DNA of 64,000 nt from Patiria pectinifera (lineage: Eukaryota; Echinodermata; Asteroidea; Valvatida; Asterinidae): positions 31,919,366-31,983,365 of the forward strand of contig CM057135.1 of NCBI GenBank assembly GCA_029964075.1, read 5' to 3'. Below, in pieces: positions 21,356-32,728 of this stretch; the first letter of the stretch is position 1; the number at the start of each line of letters is the position of its first letter. Below the pieces are notes generated by a model, which made no database searches, was not told the DNA's origin, and saw only the letters and a program-made list of their open reading frames with translations. The position numbers were made by a program, and so were the translations under genes.

Positions 21356-24300
21356 ATGGACCTGCCTGGTGGAGGAATCACAGCACTTGCACAACTCCTC
21401 AAACCTCCCGACCAAGAAAGTGGTGAAGAGGATGACAAGGTGGCTCAAGTATTATGGCTCAGAAGCCGTTTCACGGATACCGTCATTTTTAACTCATTTT
21501 TTCGGGGCATTACAATGAAAATACGTCCCATCATGCAACTGTAGCAGAGCATGATGGGACATCTTTTCATCGTAATTCCCCCACCCCAATTTTAAAGATG
21601 GTGCTATCCACGAAACGGCTTAATGCAAATATGTTCTCAGTTGGCTTATTCACCCATTTACACCTGCATTACACTGTACTGCATTGTATTACTTTGAATT
21701 GCACTGTGTTTATTTCCTGTGTATGTCTTTTGGAAAAAAATAGAACTGGGGCTGTTTAACCAGTTCGCGCCAGGATTATTTTTGCCAAAAATGTACAAGA
21801 TATATATAGCAGCCAACTTTTGATTACAGCCAAACACCACAAATGCTGATTTGCAAGAGTCATTTCAGCAGAATTTGTAAGATATTTCATACCGCAACCT
21901 CACATCTTTCAACACTCCGAGTTGTGCCCATGGAGCATGAATGCCATTACAAATGGAAAAATACTGTCAAATAAAGTCTGATGTGGTTTAGAATTTCCAT
22001 GTTGTTTTTAAAAATGCCAGTTGCATAGCATGACCACAATTGTGTGTGTGTACAAAACTAATAGGGGATTAGCATGTTAAGACATCATCCCGGAGATGGT
22101 GGCACTCTCGACGTTTTAACCCGTCTGACGTGAACTGGTTAAGACATTGGTTAGGGACCAATGGGTTAAGTTGAATGGGTGTGTATGTAACTTCAGATGG
22201 GTGTGTAGGTCACATTATTATTTTTAGAAGTGGAAGAATTAGACTGCCGGCTGCTTGTACCAATCGCCATCTTCACTCTTTTGTCCCAATGGGAGTTAAA
22301 TTCTTCAATGCCATTTTTAAAAGATGAATTTTGTTTTTGATGACTAGACAGTGGGTGACAGGTACAGGCTTCTCCTTTACATGCAGTGTTTTTATCTGGC
22401 ATCTGTAAAGTTTAACTAATGTATTTTGTATTCAGTGTTCTTCCCTTTTTATAAGCTTTGTGAGCATTGTAATTTCTTCATCTGGAGATTAATAAAGTTT
22501 TCTTATGTCTTCTGTCTTATGCTGTAGTTATGCCCGGATACGTTCCCAAAGTTGCCTGTATTTTTATGATAAACAGGTGCCACCTGATGAAGTCTGCCTT
22601 CATTTCCCATGATATGCTTAGGTTTGCTGACAGTTTTCTGTCTTTGCAACTTCCTTTTAGCCAGTGACTGGTTCAGCCAAACTCGGCCCAGGAGCAATAG
22701 GCCCATCTGCCAAGAGTCAAGCCGCACCAAAACGTAAGAAAACAAAAGAATTTATTTTAAGAATGGTGTTTCCAAAATTAATAAAATATGGATTTATTTA
22801 TTTGTTTTCTTTGAAGTATTGTAACGTTTCTGTTTTATATATTGTAGACCAAGACACTTCGAAAAAGGAGAGCAAAGACATCTGGGATGCTGAGGAGGTT
22901 CCCGAGGGAGCAGAGTTTGATGACACTGATGACCCAAGACCTCAACCAGAGTAAGTGAACACCCACTCCCTCACCCTATCTCCCTACCCACAACGTGCCT
23001 CCCACTGCCTTGTTTTTTTAATGGCCGATTAAGCCTGGAAATCAAGCATGACCTTCACAAGGACATTGGAATAATGAGGGTTTGCTGCTCAAAATGCATA
23101 TTTTAGTACTATGAAGGGGCGTGCCTCCTGTGAAATGCAGACACACAACTTTGACCGAGACAAAGTGTCTATGTTAATAAGGTTGAATTTACATTGGGGT
23201 GATGTAAATTCAATATTGGGTTTGCCCTTCACCGACGTATTTAAAAAAAACAACACTGTATACTCGGTGTTTTCTTGAGTGATTGTGAGAAAAAAATCAC
23301 TCGTGTGGGACTCAAACCCACGACCTCCTGCTTACTAGTGCCGACGTCTTAGCACTCGACCACCGAGCTTGCTGGGACCAGCTGGCTGGTTCAAATCTGA
23401 ATTATGAATAGTTTGGCTTTGGTAGCCGCTGCTATATCAGGTTCGAACCAGGCAATTGACCCTGGCAAGCGTGGTGGTCAAGTGGTAAGACGTCTGCAGT
23501 AGTAAGCAGGAGGTCATTGGTCTGAGACCAACCTGAGTGATTTTTTTCTCACCAACACTCAGGAAAACACTGAGTATATGGTGTTTATAAAAATGTTTTA
23601 AAAATACTATATTTTGATGTTGTCTTCCAGATATGATATTATCTTCAAGCAAGCAGTGACAACAGAAGACATGTTTCTGCAGATGAGCAACAAGACACCG
23701 AGCTCAGTCAGCTGTGAAGACATGGTGGTGAGTCTTGAATATATCCTGCTCCAGATTTGTAAACAAGTCACCACAAGCAGCAATGGATTCAAAGGGGGGA
23801 GCAACTTGCCCCCCTATTGTTCACTTTTTAAACTTTATTTTAATTTTGTTTTAGGAGGTACATGTTGTTTTTCCCCTTTTCTTATGCTGCCAACTGGCTA
23901 TTTAATCACTTAAAGACAGAAATTCACATGTGCAAATATATGCCTTGCTTGGTTGTTTGTGTTTTGCTTCCATTTATTTCCGTAAATGTTGGATCCGCAC
24001 TGAAGAGTCAATCAGAAGTCATGAGGATACATCACGTCATCCACAAGTGGTCACATGTCATTATGCCTAGGGAGTTCAGACTATCATAATTTCATTAAAA
24101 AAATTAAGTTGTTAATTCACGGAAGATTTTGTTTCATGAAACTTTGTTATTTGTCATTGGTTGCATCATACAGATAAAGATAAGTTTGCCAGACACAAAG
24201 ATGGCTGATGTCGACCTGGATCTCAAAGACAAGTTTCTCAGCTGCAGAACACCAAACTAGTGAGTCATTCAAACTTCAAAAGCTCCCAAACTGTTGAATT

Positions 24301-24603
24301 GTGAGAAAAACCTGAAAAACCATACTTCATTTTTTGGCCGGTTTGAAGATAAAACCATGTTATCCAATACAGTTGTTTAATCAAAAATTTACAACATTGC
24401 TTTGACAATCTTATTGAATTTACAAGTATTGCATTCACCAAAAGAGGTGCACTTCATTTTTTTTCTGTTCTTACAGCAAGCTTGGTCTTCACCTACCACA
24501 CCCCGTGGACAGCAAGAATGGCAAAGCCCAGTGGATCAGCGACAAGGAAACGCTGGTTGTAACATGCAGGATGGTGCGAGAGTACGACTTCCTGACTGCG
24601 TGA
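21356..24603 (+). CDS. DNAAF6: Dynein axonemal assembly factor 6 (PIH1D3), six coding exons
   Basis: Cytoplasmic co-chaperone of the PIH1 family that helps preassemble axonemal dynein arms. Exons by eye: 21356-21439, 22661-22733, 22848-22950, 23631-23727, 24174-24259, 24477-24603. Phases join without conflict and give 189 residues (human about 214). Recognisable blocks against the vertebrate protein are an N-terminal ITALAQLLKPP, GPGAIGP, DIWDAEEVPEGAEFDD, then the PIH1/CS-like region with YDIIFKQAVTTEDMFL, KISLPDTK and ETLVVTCRMVREYDFL at the C-terminus. The start follows an acceptor (21335) and has A at -3 of the ATG. The donor of exon 1 is weak (AAG|GTGGCT); an equally in-frame site lies nine bases further on. 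A foldback element sits directly downstream of it. The protein ends two residues after the conserved EYDFL, as expected for the family. Confidence 0.9.
21463..21621. mobile_element. 159-base foldback MITE beside DNAAF6 exon 1
   Basis: The ends AAGCCGTTTCACGGATA and TATCCACGAAACGGCTT are inverted repeats with two mismatches. A second inner pair (GTCCCATCATG and CATGATGGGAC) extends the fold. It begins within 25 bases of the exon 1 donor of DNAAF6. No coding capacity. Confidence 0.7.
23183..23213. repeat. Perfect 12-base-arm hairpin in DNAAF6 intron 3
   Basis: TTGAATTTACAT and ATGTAAATTCAA flank a 7-base loop. It lies just before the inverted SINE pair in the same intron. No factor-binding role is evident. 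Confidence 0.5.
23241..23372 (-). mobile_element. tRNA-derived SINE, minus orientation
   Basis: Read on the minus strand, the head resembles a Ser/Leu-type tRNA (GGTGGTCGAGTGCTAAGACGTC as A-box region, GGTTTGAGTCC as B box). It is followed by a tail starting GAGTGATTTTTTTCTCACAA with ACACCGAGTATACAGTGTT. A close relative lies 90 bases away in the opposite orientation. Confidence 0.6.
23464..23604 (+). mobile_element. tRNA-derived SINE, plus orientation
   Basis: Same family as 23241-23372: head GTGGTGGTCAAGTGGTAAGACGTC, AGTAAGCAGGAGGTC, B-box-like GGTCTGAGACC, and the same tail (GAGTGATTTTTTTCTCACCA, ACACTGAGTATATGGTG). It lies in DNAAF6 intron 3, ending 26 bases before exon 4. Confidence 0.6.
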
Positions 24604-25193
24604 CCAACAGATGGCGCTATTTAAGGCATTGGCAGTTAATTGTGTGAATGCTAAATTTGTGTAAAATGGTTCATTGACATTTTTTTGTAACAGAGTGTCA
24701 GAACATCTGCTTTGTTCACCGAAGAAACATTCCAAGTGAAACGGAACTTGACATAGCAAGTGTCCAGACAGCCTCTTTGTAGCTTTTGAATGTCCTTGTG
24801 TAAACAAAAGACAGCAGGACTGATAAAAAAAAAGTTTTCTCATTTGAGATTCGTTTTTTTTTTTTAAATTGGTTTTAAGAAATATGAGCTCAATGGAGGG
24901 TTTCTGTAAACCACAAATCTGACTTACCCTACTATTTTTCTATCATTTCATAAAAGGTGATGGATGTACAAACCATAAATAGTTCACAAAATGACTATCA
25001 CTTTAAAAAATGACAAGTGTAGAGGTGAACTTTATAAACGCCTTAGTTGACTTTTTTTTTTGTGTTTATTACAAACATGCAATTTAAAAGCCTAAAAATA
25101 ATGGCAATTCATTTAAATCCGTCCTTTTTTATGAAAATGGAAGCAGTTTTGTTTTTACAGTGGTTTTTGTACATGTATATATTTGAACATTGA

Positions 25194-25199
25194 AATAAA
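25194..25199 (+). promoter_or_regulatory. Candidate polyadenylation signal of DNAAF6
   Basis: An AATAAA about 590 bases after the stop codon, followed by A-rich sequence and a TTGAGTTGTC(T)TT stretch. Earlier hexamers are absent or weaker, so this is the best visible 3' end. Confidence 0.4.
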
Positions 25200-28100
25200 A
25201 AACAAAAATAAAAGCACAAAAAAGAAATTTGAGTTGTCTTTCATTTATTCAGAAAAACTGAGATTGGAAATGGTTGGTCAGCCATATTTTGGAAATTGAT
25301 TCTTATGCAGATGTCTCAAAGACAAGAAAGACAAGCTTTTCAACAGAACTTCAGGATTATTCCTAAAATATGATCATAACTTGAACCCCTTTAAAAAATC
25401 TTAGACAAGCCACACCCATAAGAATTGTTTGAACTAATATTAAAATTAGAAAAGGTCCTATCCTGATGTAAAAATAGTGATTTTGTTCGCCACTGACTGG
25501 CAAGAATAACAAATTGACCAAAACCCCCCAATATTTTAATATTTTTAATAAATAAACACGTACAATACGCTTTGGCCCTTTTTACGACCCGTCTCTGATT
25601 AAAATTCAAGAATGATTAAAGTAAACTTTAGACCAATCACCGCCGTCCTTAGAGAAGGACAAATCGGCCATCTTGGAATTCAGGCTCAAGGGTGCGGACC
25701 AGTAAATAGGCCCAAATTGCCCGCACCAGCCGAATCACGATTTGTATGCCCTCAATTGTTTTTGCTATTGGAGAACAGTATTTTGGGGGCCATCAACTTG
25801 AAAGTCTGTAAAAAAAAAAATAGAAGAGTGGAAGCTGCGCACTGGACTACAAGCTGATATTTCTGTGAAATTCGGATGAAATTGGGCCCGAAAATTGCTC
25901 TATTTTGCAAAATGGCGATGAGCCAAATGACTACTTTTAAGGGCGAGCATCTTTGGATGGAATGTTCTCCAAAAATTCATCGCTTAGCCCCCGAAAATTG
26001 AACAGAAAATGAAAAATGATGATATTAGCATCGATTGGTGTCTCAAAGACCATGGAGAGTTGTGAGTCTTTTAAATAATTTTGGAACTGCGCGTAATTAT
26101 CTGAGGTCTATTACGGCGGTCGATTTGCATTTTGCTTGCACCGCCCTCCCGTCCCCGCCTTTTCGATATTTTGCAGTATGCATCTTGGGCAGTTTCTCCA
26201 TCCAATTGAGGAGGAGGAATGTTCTTGCACAAACAGACAAACTAAACAAACGGACAGCGAGTGGGTAAATACTGCTGCTGTGTTGCTGTCCATATCACGA
26301 CCTACCACCGTGCCATTTATATTTAACGATGGGATTAATAAGTAGATATGAATGACATCGCATGAGGTGGTGTAAACATTGCAGTTCAAACAATAATCCC
26401 ATTCCGAGGTACCGGTGCTGCAAATATAAATGAAAGTATTTAAATCCTCCTGAAGAGTTTATCCACCTACTTCGGCATTTCATGCAGTGATTGCTGCCTT
26501 CCTATTTCGATGTATTCTTCTATTGTACAATCCATGAGAAACGATTTATAATTTCAACTAGAAAAGATTTTACATTTTACGCCAACATTTCTGTTTCGTA
26601 AAAAAAAAAAATCCCTTTTAAAGTATACCTCTTTTAACTCTGGCTATACCAGGTTGTTGTTTCCTATGATAATGTCTAGAGTTCTGCCTAATTAAATTGA
26701 TGAACTTGTGTATGTGCAAATGTTGATGAATTCGAGAAAGTTTATATAAAATCCAAATTTCTCTTTGAGGAATAAGTCGTATTTTGTTCCCACAGCGATT
26801 TAAACGTCTTTGTTGGGGTAGCTATAATAATATTATGAACCTAATCCCGGACGATGTTATCTTTCTAAGTCTTTGTTTTTCTTTGTGAAGACCTGTTTTT
26901 GATAAACCATTTTATGGTGCTAGACATGGCGTTTAGTGCCCTAATTTTGTTGTCATGATTATATCAGTGTGTCATTAGGCCTACTTTGTAAGTCGATCTA
27001 TCCGCAAAATCCGCCAACCCCTGACTAACACCTGTACATGTACATGAACACAGTGTACTTTGGTCACCTGGGATACTACCACCAGTCGCCTATGAATGTT
27101 GACATTTAATATGTTGACAATCTTTGCTTATCACCATCAGAAATCAGCTGCAAGTAGCGGAGCAACATGATAAGGCATGTTGCCTATCTCGGAAACGATC
27201 CGTCGTTAAATGACAGCTCAAGTTCGGGACTTTTGAATCGGTTTGGGCATCATTCTTTGACCTTTTCGCTTCAGGGAATAAGTGTGCAGCGTAGTCTTCC
27301 ATCCTCCCCCCCCACCCCCCAAAAAACCAAACCCACAACTGCATTGCTTATGCTTGGAAATTGAAGGAAAAAGGAAAACTCTGTATTGTCGCTATTCTAT
27401 CTTACAAAAGCATGTGGTTGGTATCTCGGCCTATTAGATTTTGCCCCAGAATAAAAAGTTTAGGAGAACTGCAGCAATTTCTGATTGAAACTAGTGGGTT
27501 TGCAAACCCAAATAATTGTACCCCTCGCTTTAAGTTATTACTTTATTTCAAGAACTATTTTGTGCAAATATCGCCAAGGATGCAGCACCTCAAACTGCCA
27601 CAAGGACTGTCGCCCTCGGTCCAAAAATAGACCCAAATCTTTTCAAATAAAATGTCTTAAACACTTAACAGAAGCATTTCACTGTCAGTCAATAGTTGTT
27701 GTGATTGAGAGACAAACACTTGTGACCGCGTTTATCGAGTGTGCATGCAGGATGGGGGGCGGGGGGGGGGGGTGCATGCCGGGGGACGAAATGGGCCACT
27801 AATCCGATAGCTGAGGGGTAACACCGTTACCTGGGGAGCAGGGTAGTTGTGTGACCGACGGCAGTTCTATGGAGCGTTTTTTTAAATACATTGTAAAATG
27901 TTTCATTTTCAAGACTGAATTATCCTGTACTTACACCAGTAAAATTATTTTTATTGACACTTAAAATGAGAACAATCTTGAAGGATTTTAAAGAAATGTA
28001 TTCCATGAGTACAATTTGTTTTGTATCAAGCGCCTGGTAACACAATCATACATCGGCCGTCGGAATTGGTGACCGCCGCAACCTCACAACCGACAAATTT

Positions 28101-28835
28101 GCCATCATTGCTATCATGACTTTATTAGCTGATCTATTACTGATGCATCTCGGCCGACCATGGTCGTTTTTCGTTTTGCTCTTCAAATAATGTTGCATGA
28201 AATACCGTAGTTCTTGGGATTTTGAGAATTCCAGAAGAATGTCAACTGTGTACGCTTTCATCATCAAATGATCTTATACAAAGTATTTGGCGGCATGGTG
28301 CTAAAGTTTTCTGCAATAGCCCCTCGGGCACATGTTGCGGAATGTATTCTATACTTGGCAACCTTACAAGTGTCATGGACCCGGTCTTTCAGCCAAGAGG
28401 GAGCAGTGGATAGAGAGACTAAATTATGCCTCATTTAGGGCAATCAAAAGGCGACATGTAGCTGACAAGGAACGCTGATACGAGACGATGCCATTGTTGA
28501 GCCGAGTCACACATCACCGAGGAGAGGGGAAATGGGAAGTTGGATCTAAGAATCGTCCTCAGACACAATAATTATTTCGCTGACAGCCAGAAAACTGATT
28601 ATTACGGAGAAAGCAATCTGCAGGTTGAAGTAAGACGGAAATGTTTTCAATTTCTACCCAATGCTGAGAAAGGTAACATTTGAAACCTCCTTTATATATC
28701 CATTTTCTTTCCGAACACGATTCCAATTTATGACGATGTCGTTAACCCGGACACGCCAGGTTTCGGTTAGATTTTTAAAAATCTTGGAAATTCGCCGCTC
28801 CGACTTGATTAACTAGCTCATTCATCTCTTTCTAG
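25200..28835. other. Gene-poor intergenic stretch
   Basis: No exon with recognisable protein content was found on either strand. Notable points are a G-run of more than ten near 27760-27771, a degenerate tRNA-like segment at 27799-27865, and a donor-like AGAAAG|GTAACA at 28673 paired with an acceptor at 28835 (TCTTTCTAG). The last pair may be the 5' UTR intron of the next gene. Confidence 0.4.
27799..27865 (+). repeat. Degenerate tRNA-like (SINE) fragment
   Basis: The A-box-like TAGCTGAGGGG and a B-box-like GTGTGACCGAC are at about tRNA spacing. No complete cloverleaf can be drawn, so this is at most a SINE head remnant. Confidence 0.25.
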
Positions 28836-29374
28836 GATGGATGGGGAGTGACTCTACTATGAAGGAGGGATATTGGATCGCCATGTCTTTCATTGAAACC
28901 GTTTAATCCGCACAACACTGGCTACAAGTTGGTTTTCAGTAAACTTGAATGCGCTTTTGTTGTGCAATAGCCTAGATATTTACCTGATAATAAGGTGTCG
29001 GTGTTGCTGATGTATACGCGGTCTGAAATTTTCTAAAGGGATTTGGCGGCATTTGTAATAGACCTTTTCCAAATCTTTTTGTCATCCAGTGTTGCACTTT
29101 TTACCAGACTTTGTATGTTGGTCCCACAGATCCTGTTTCAATCCCGAAAAGGATTCCGAACTTCACATGAAGTGACGCAAAAGTGAACACAGCCGCCCCA
29201 TGCACCCGGATTCAACATGATAATAGAGTGTTTTTTATCGAAGTGTCAAATAGCACGATATGACAATACCGGGTGAAAAATATCCGGTTTGGTTCCAATT
29301 TTGTGAACGACACAGGGTGTCTAGCCAATGACCTCTCGCTGAAGTATCCATTTCGGGGATTTCAAAGTCTCACC

Positions 29375-32300
29375 ATGAAGGAATCAGGCGCATTAGTTAC
29401 CGACAATCCAAACTTGAATCGGCGACTCAGTGCCAGTTTGTCCAATGCCAAGGAGAAGTCGGCAAGCAAAGCTCTGATGGGGCTGAAACACCTGAAGGCA
29501 GACGACATCGGTGTGTTAAGGTACACCCGATCGTCGGAGTTTGGCACGCAGGTGAAATGCAGCAATCACGCCCATGATGTCTCTTCTCGGAAACAGGTGA
29601 ATATGTGGCACCGAGATCAGCGGATTGCCGTGGACAAACTGGCTCGCGGGCAGCAGAAGATGTTCCGCAATCTGATCCGCGTCCAGAATGAGAAGAGACG
29701 CATACAGAGAAAGGCTCGCATCAGGAAACAACGAGAGATGCAGATTGAACTGAGGGAGAGAGCAGTGCGAGAGAGGGAGGAGGCACAGAAAAGACTGAGA
29801 GATATGATCATGACGGAGGTACACAGCAAAGAGGTTCCAGAAGATGATGAGAAAACATCACCTCGGCCGTTACCAGGGATCAGAGAGGAAATCGACACGG
29901 AGATGGGAGATGTAAGCAAAGGGGATGCAAACAACTCGGCCTTGACCGACAGGTCCATTAACTCAATCAGATCTTCTCTCTCTGGTGATAACTCACCAGT
30001 TAAAACCACGAGACAGAGCTCAACCACGCCCAAGCCGACATCAAGCCGGTCGCCATCTGCAACTCAAACTCGAGAAGTGTCACAGGTACTTGAGACAGTC
30101 AGCAAAGCCAACTTGTCTCTTTTCCAATCTGACAAAGAAAAGTCTGTCATTAAAGAAAGTGGTATGGGACTCGTTTCCAGGCCTCATTTCTCCAGAGAAG
30201 CCAAACAATCAATGGACTATAATTCAAACGTAGCTGGTGACACAAATGTTAGACATTCCGTCCTCGATTTCGAAAAAGATGACGAGGTGCTCGAATTAAA
30301 TTCAAACATAGTCCTACCCGGGATTGTCACCAAAATCCCCAAAGACCCTCCCAGCCAAACATTTGAGGATGGAGCGTCTTATGAAAGCAATGATTCGGTG
30401 TTTGAGGGAGATGTCCCAACAGCGGCATCCAGAGCCAAAGATCAGACAACAACTGAGAAAACAAAACGCAAACCGAGCGAACGAGCTGGACCGAAGAGCA
30501 AGTATCACATCGGTATCGCTAACCGGACCTTCCGCCTGCCTGAGTATCAGGCCCCAGTCGTGACGAGCGTGGTGCGGTATCAGCGCAACAGCGCGGGGAG
30601 TTTGGTACCGAGTGAAGTGGCAGTCAAGCCGGCATCGGAGGAGTACAAGTTACCGTCCCGGCGGGCTGAGTACATGGTGGAGAAAGCTTTGGAATGGGAG
30701 AGGAGGAGAGAAGATGTCCGAGAGAAGAAGCTACAGGGATTCTTGGACAGGATGAAGGAATTAGGTAAGATTAAGAAGAAGCCTTTGAATGAGTGGATCC
30801 AGGGGAAAAAGGAAGTGGCTAAAAAAGTCAACTTATACAGTCTATTCGGATGAGTACAGGAACAACAAATGATTTTTGGCACATCCCGGGTTCCATCCAA
30901 TGTGTTAAAGACATTCCTTTGTTAACCCCTTTAATTGCGTGTCTTGCAAAAAGTTTATGACTTTCACTCCATTGTGTTAGACTGCTGTTGTCAATAATTG
31001 TATAAATCCTGTTATAGTTAGTTCAGGGAAAACATCTTTTTTTTCAAAACGCGTTACTGAACAGTTCAATACGCAACTTCATCTCATCCGTATATCAACG
31101 TCTCGCTTTACAGTGGGGACCGCATGCACGAGGGAATCGCCGTATAATTTTTCACCAGACAACAGCGCTAAATTATGGAAATATTTACTGCCCGTCTGGT
31201 TTCAATCAACAAAAGAAAAGTGAGGATATTTTGGCTACAGTACGGTGAAACAGTCTGTGAGACGAGGTCGTCTCTCCGACCCACGCTTTGATAGCTTTGC
31301 GATCTTGTTTCAGACCTTGGGGATAATTGCTGTTGTCGCATCCGGGTTTGTTTTTACGAGTACCGAGAAAACGAAATCTTGGATTCAGTTCCAAGCTATG
31401 ATGTAAACAAATGTTTATAAATACATTTCTGCATGTCTGGCTGCATTAGTAAGCCAACCTTTATTGCATCTGCCATGGTTTAGGAGCCGGTGCACTTTCA
31501 AGAAATACTTTCGAAACTAAAAATTCCGAGTTTTTTGTGTCATACTTTCTAATTTAGCCACCCTCCCCGTCCCAAATACACTGTTACTATTGACCACTAT
31601 ATTATACATTATTTCATATTGCACATTATAGTTTTGGCTTGATTTGCAACCCCCTGTAATTATTCCTGCATAGTAAGTGTGGAGATATTCCGAATTCACA
31701 ATGCTTGCTCCTGTAGAGTCCATCCCTTCTTAATTAAATCCTACATTATCGATTTTTGAAAAGCAATTATTTCAAATGACCATGCAACCATCTGAACTAT
31801 ACAGCGGATTCTTAAAAGTCAATATTGTGAATTAACTCATCAAACTTTCACCGAGAATATCATCTCGAAGTAATTACAGAGTGTTTGCTGCAATCGATGC
31901 ACTGATTGGTACCTCATTTTTAATTAAACAAGAACTTGATGCCTCGTTTACGTGCTATCAAGCCTTTATGTTCTCCTCTTGCCATCAATTAACGCAACGA
32001 ATTTGCTTTCTGATTGAACCAGAGTTTGGACAAATTAACATGTCGGCGATGACAGTGATGCAACTGAGTTCATGGGTGGATCGGGACCGGGGGCAGGCTG
32101 ATCCAAAACACGTTTATTTGGTTTATTTGTATTTACCAAAAAAGGAAGTAAAAATTTAATAGAGACAGTTCTTTGATGCACATAATTAAGCCCATAGGCT
32201 ACACATTCAAAAATAAGGCCATGCAGTTTTAACACCTGCAAACCTATTTTACTCCTAGGGGGCGGATTTAGGAGACCCTGAACTTGTGGGGAGTCCAGAA

Positions 32301-32728
32301 TTCGGAATAAGATCTGAAGTACATTCTGATTCTGATTTTTTTCCTTATTTGCAGAGCGAAGAGAGAAGATGGAATCCCGGCTTGCTACGAGTCTAGACTA
32401 CGCAAGACACGATGCATTTCACCATCATCAAGCCCACCATACCGTGGATCGGGCCTCAAGCCCCCCGCATCCGCCGACGTACCGCACGCTCAACCGATCC
32501 GTAGGCGAGGCACTGGAGAAGTATCACCTTAAAGGAGATGTGCAGGACGTGAAGAATTGCCGGTATCTACGGCTGAACGACAAGGGGGAGGCATCGAGAG
32601 AAGACAGGGGAAAGATGGGTGGGGAGAGGGGTAGAAGGGGTCGGCGAATGTCCAGCTGGGGGGATGGCTTGTCAACGAGCAAACTGCCACCCAAGCGTGG
32701 AGGACAACATAAGGGTCTTGGATTTTGA
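29375..32728 (+). CDS. Basic coiled-coil protein, unknown family, alternative C-termini
   Basis: I do not recognise this protein. Exon 1 (29375-30764) and exon 2 (32355-32728) join in frame across a strong donor (TTAG|GTAAGA) and acceptor (TTATTTGCAG|), giving 587 residues. The join reads ...MKEL-ERREKMESR..., a smooth continuation of a charged helix. If the intron is retained, the frame continues to TGA at 30853 and gives a 492-residue form ending VNLYSLFG. The start has a good context (CACC before ATG). It follows an acceptor at 28835 and is the first in-frame ATG. Residues 78-153 form a very basic Arg/Glu/Gln-rich helix likely to coil; 154-400 is low-complexity, Ser/Thr/Pro-rich and probably disordered; 430-463 is a second charged helix. 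The spliced C-terminus is His-rich, then Gly/Arg/Lys-rich. Composition would suit a cytoskeletal or centrosomal protein, but that is inference. Confidence 0.7.
30854..32354. other. Intron (or alternative 3' UTR) of the coiled-coil gene
   Basis: If spliced, this is intron 1 (from 30765). If the first form is used, it would contain the 3' UTR of the 492-residue isoform. No clear AATAAA stands out near the stop. Open frames inside are short and unsupported. Confidence 0.4.

Noticed and set aside
23277..23372. Possible functional tRNA on the minus strand
   Set aside because: Box A and B are present, but the acceptor stem is not formed and a close inverted relative with the same non-tRNA tail lies nearby, so a SINE is the better reading.
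29273..29374. 34-codon upstream extension of the coiled-coil protein
   Set aside because: It begins with GTG, not ATG; the first ATG (29375) has a strong start context.
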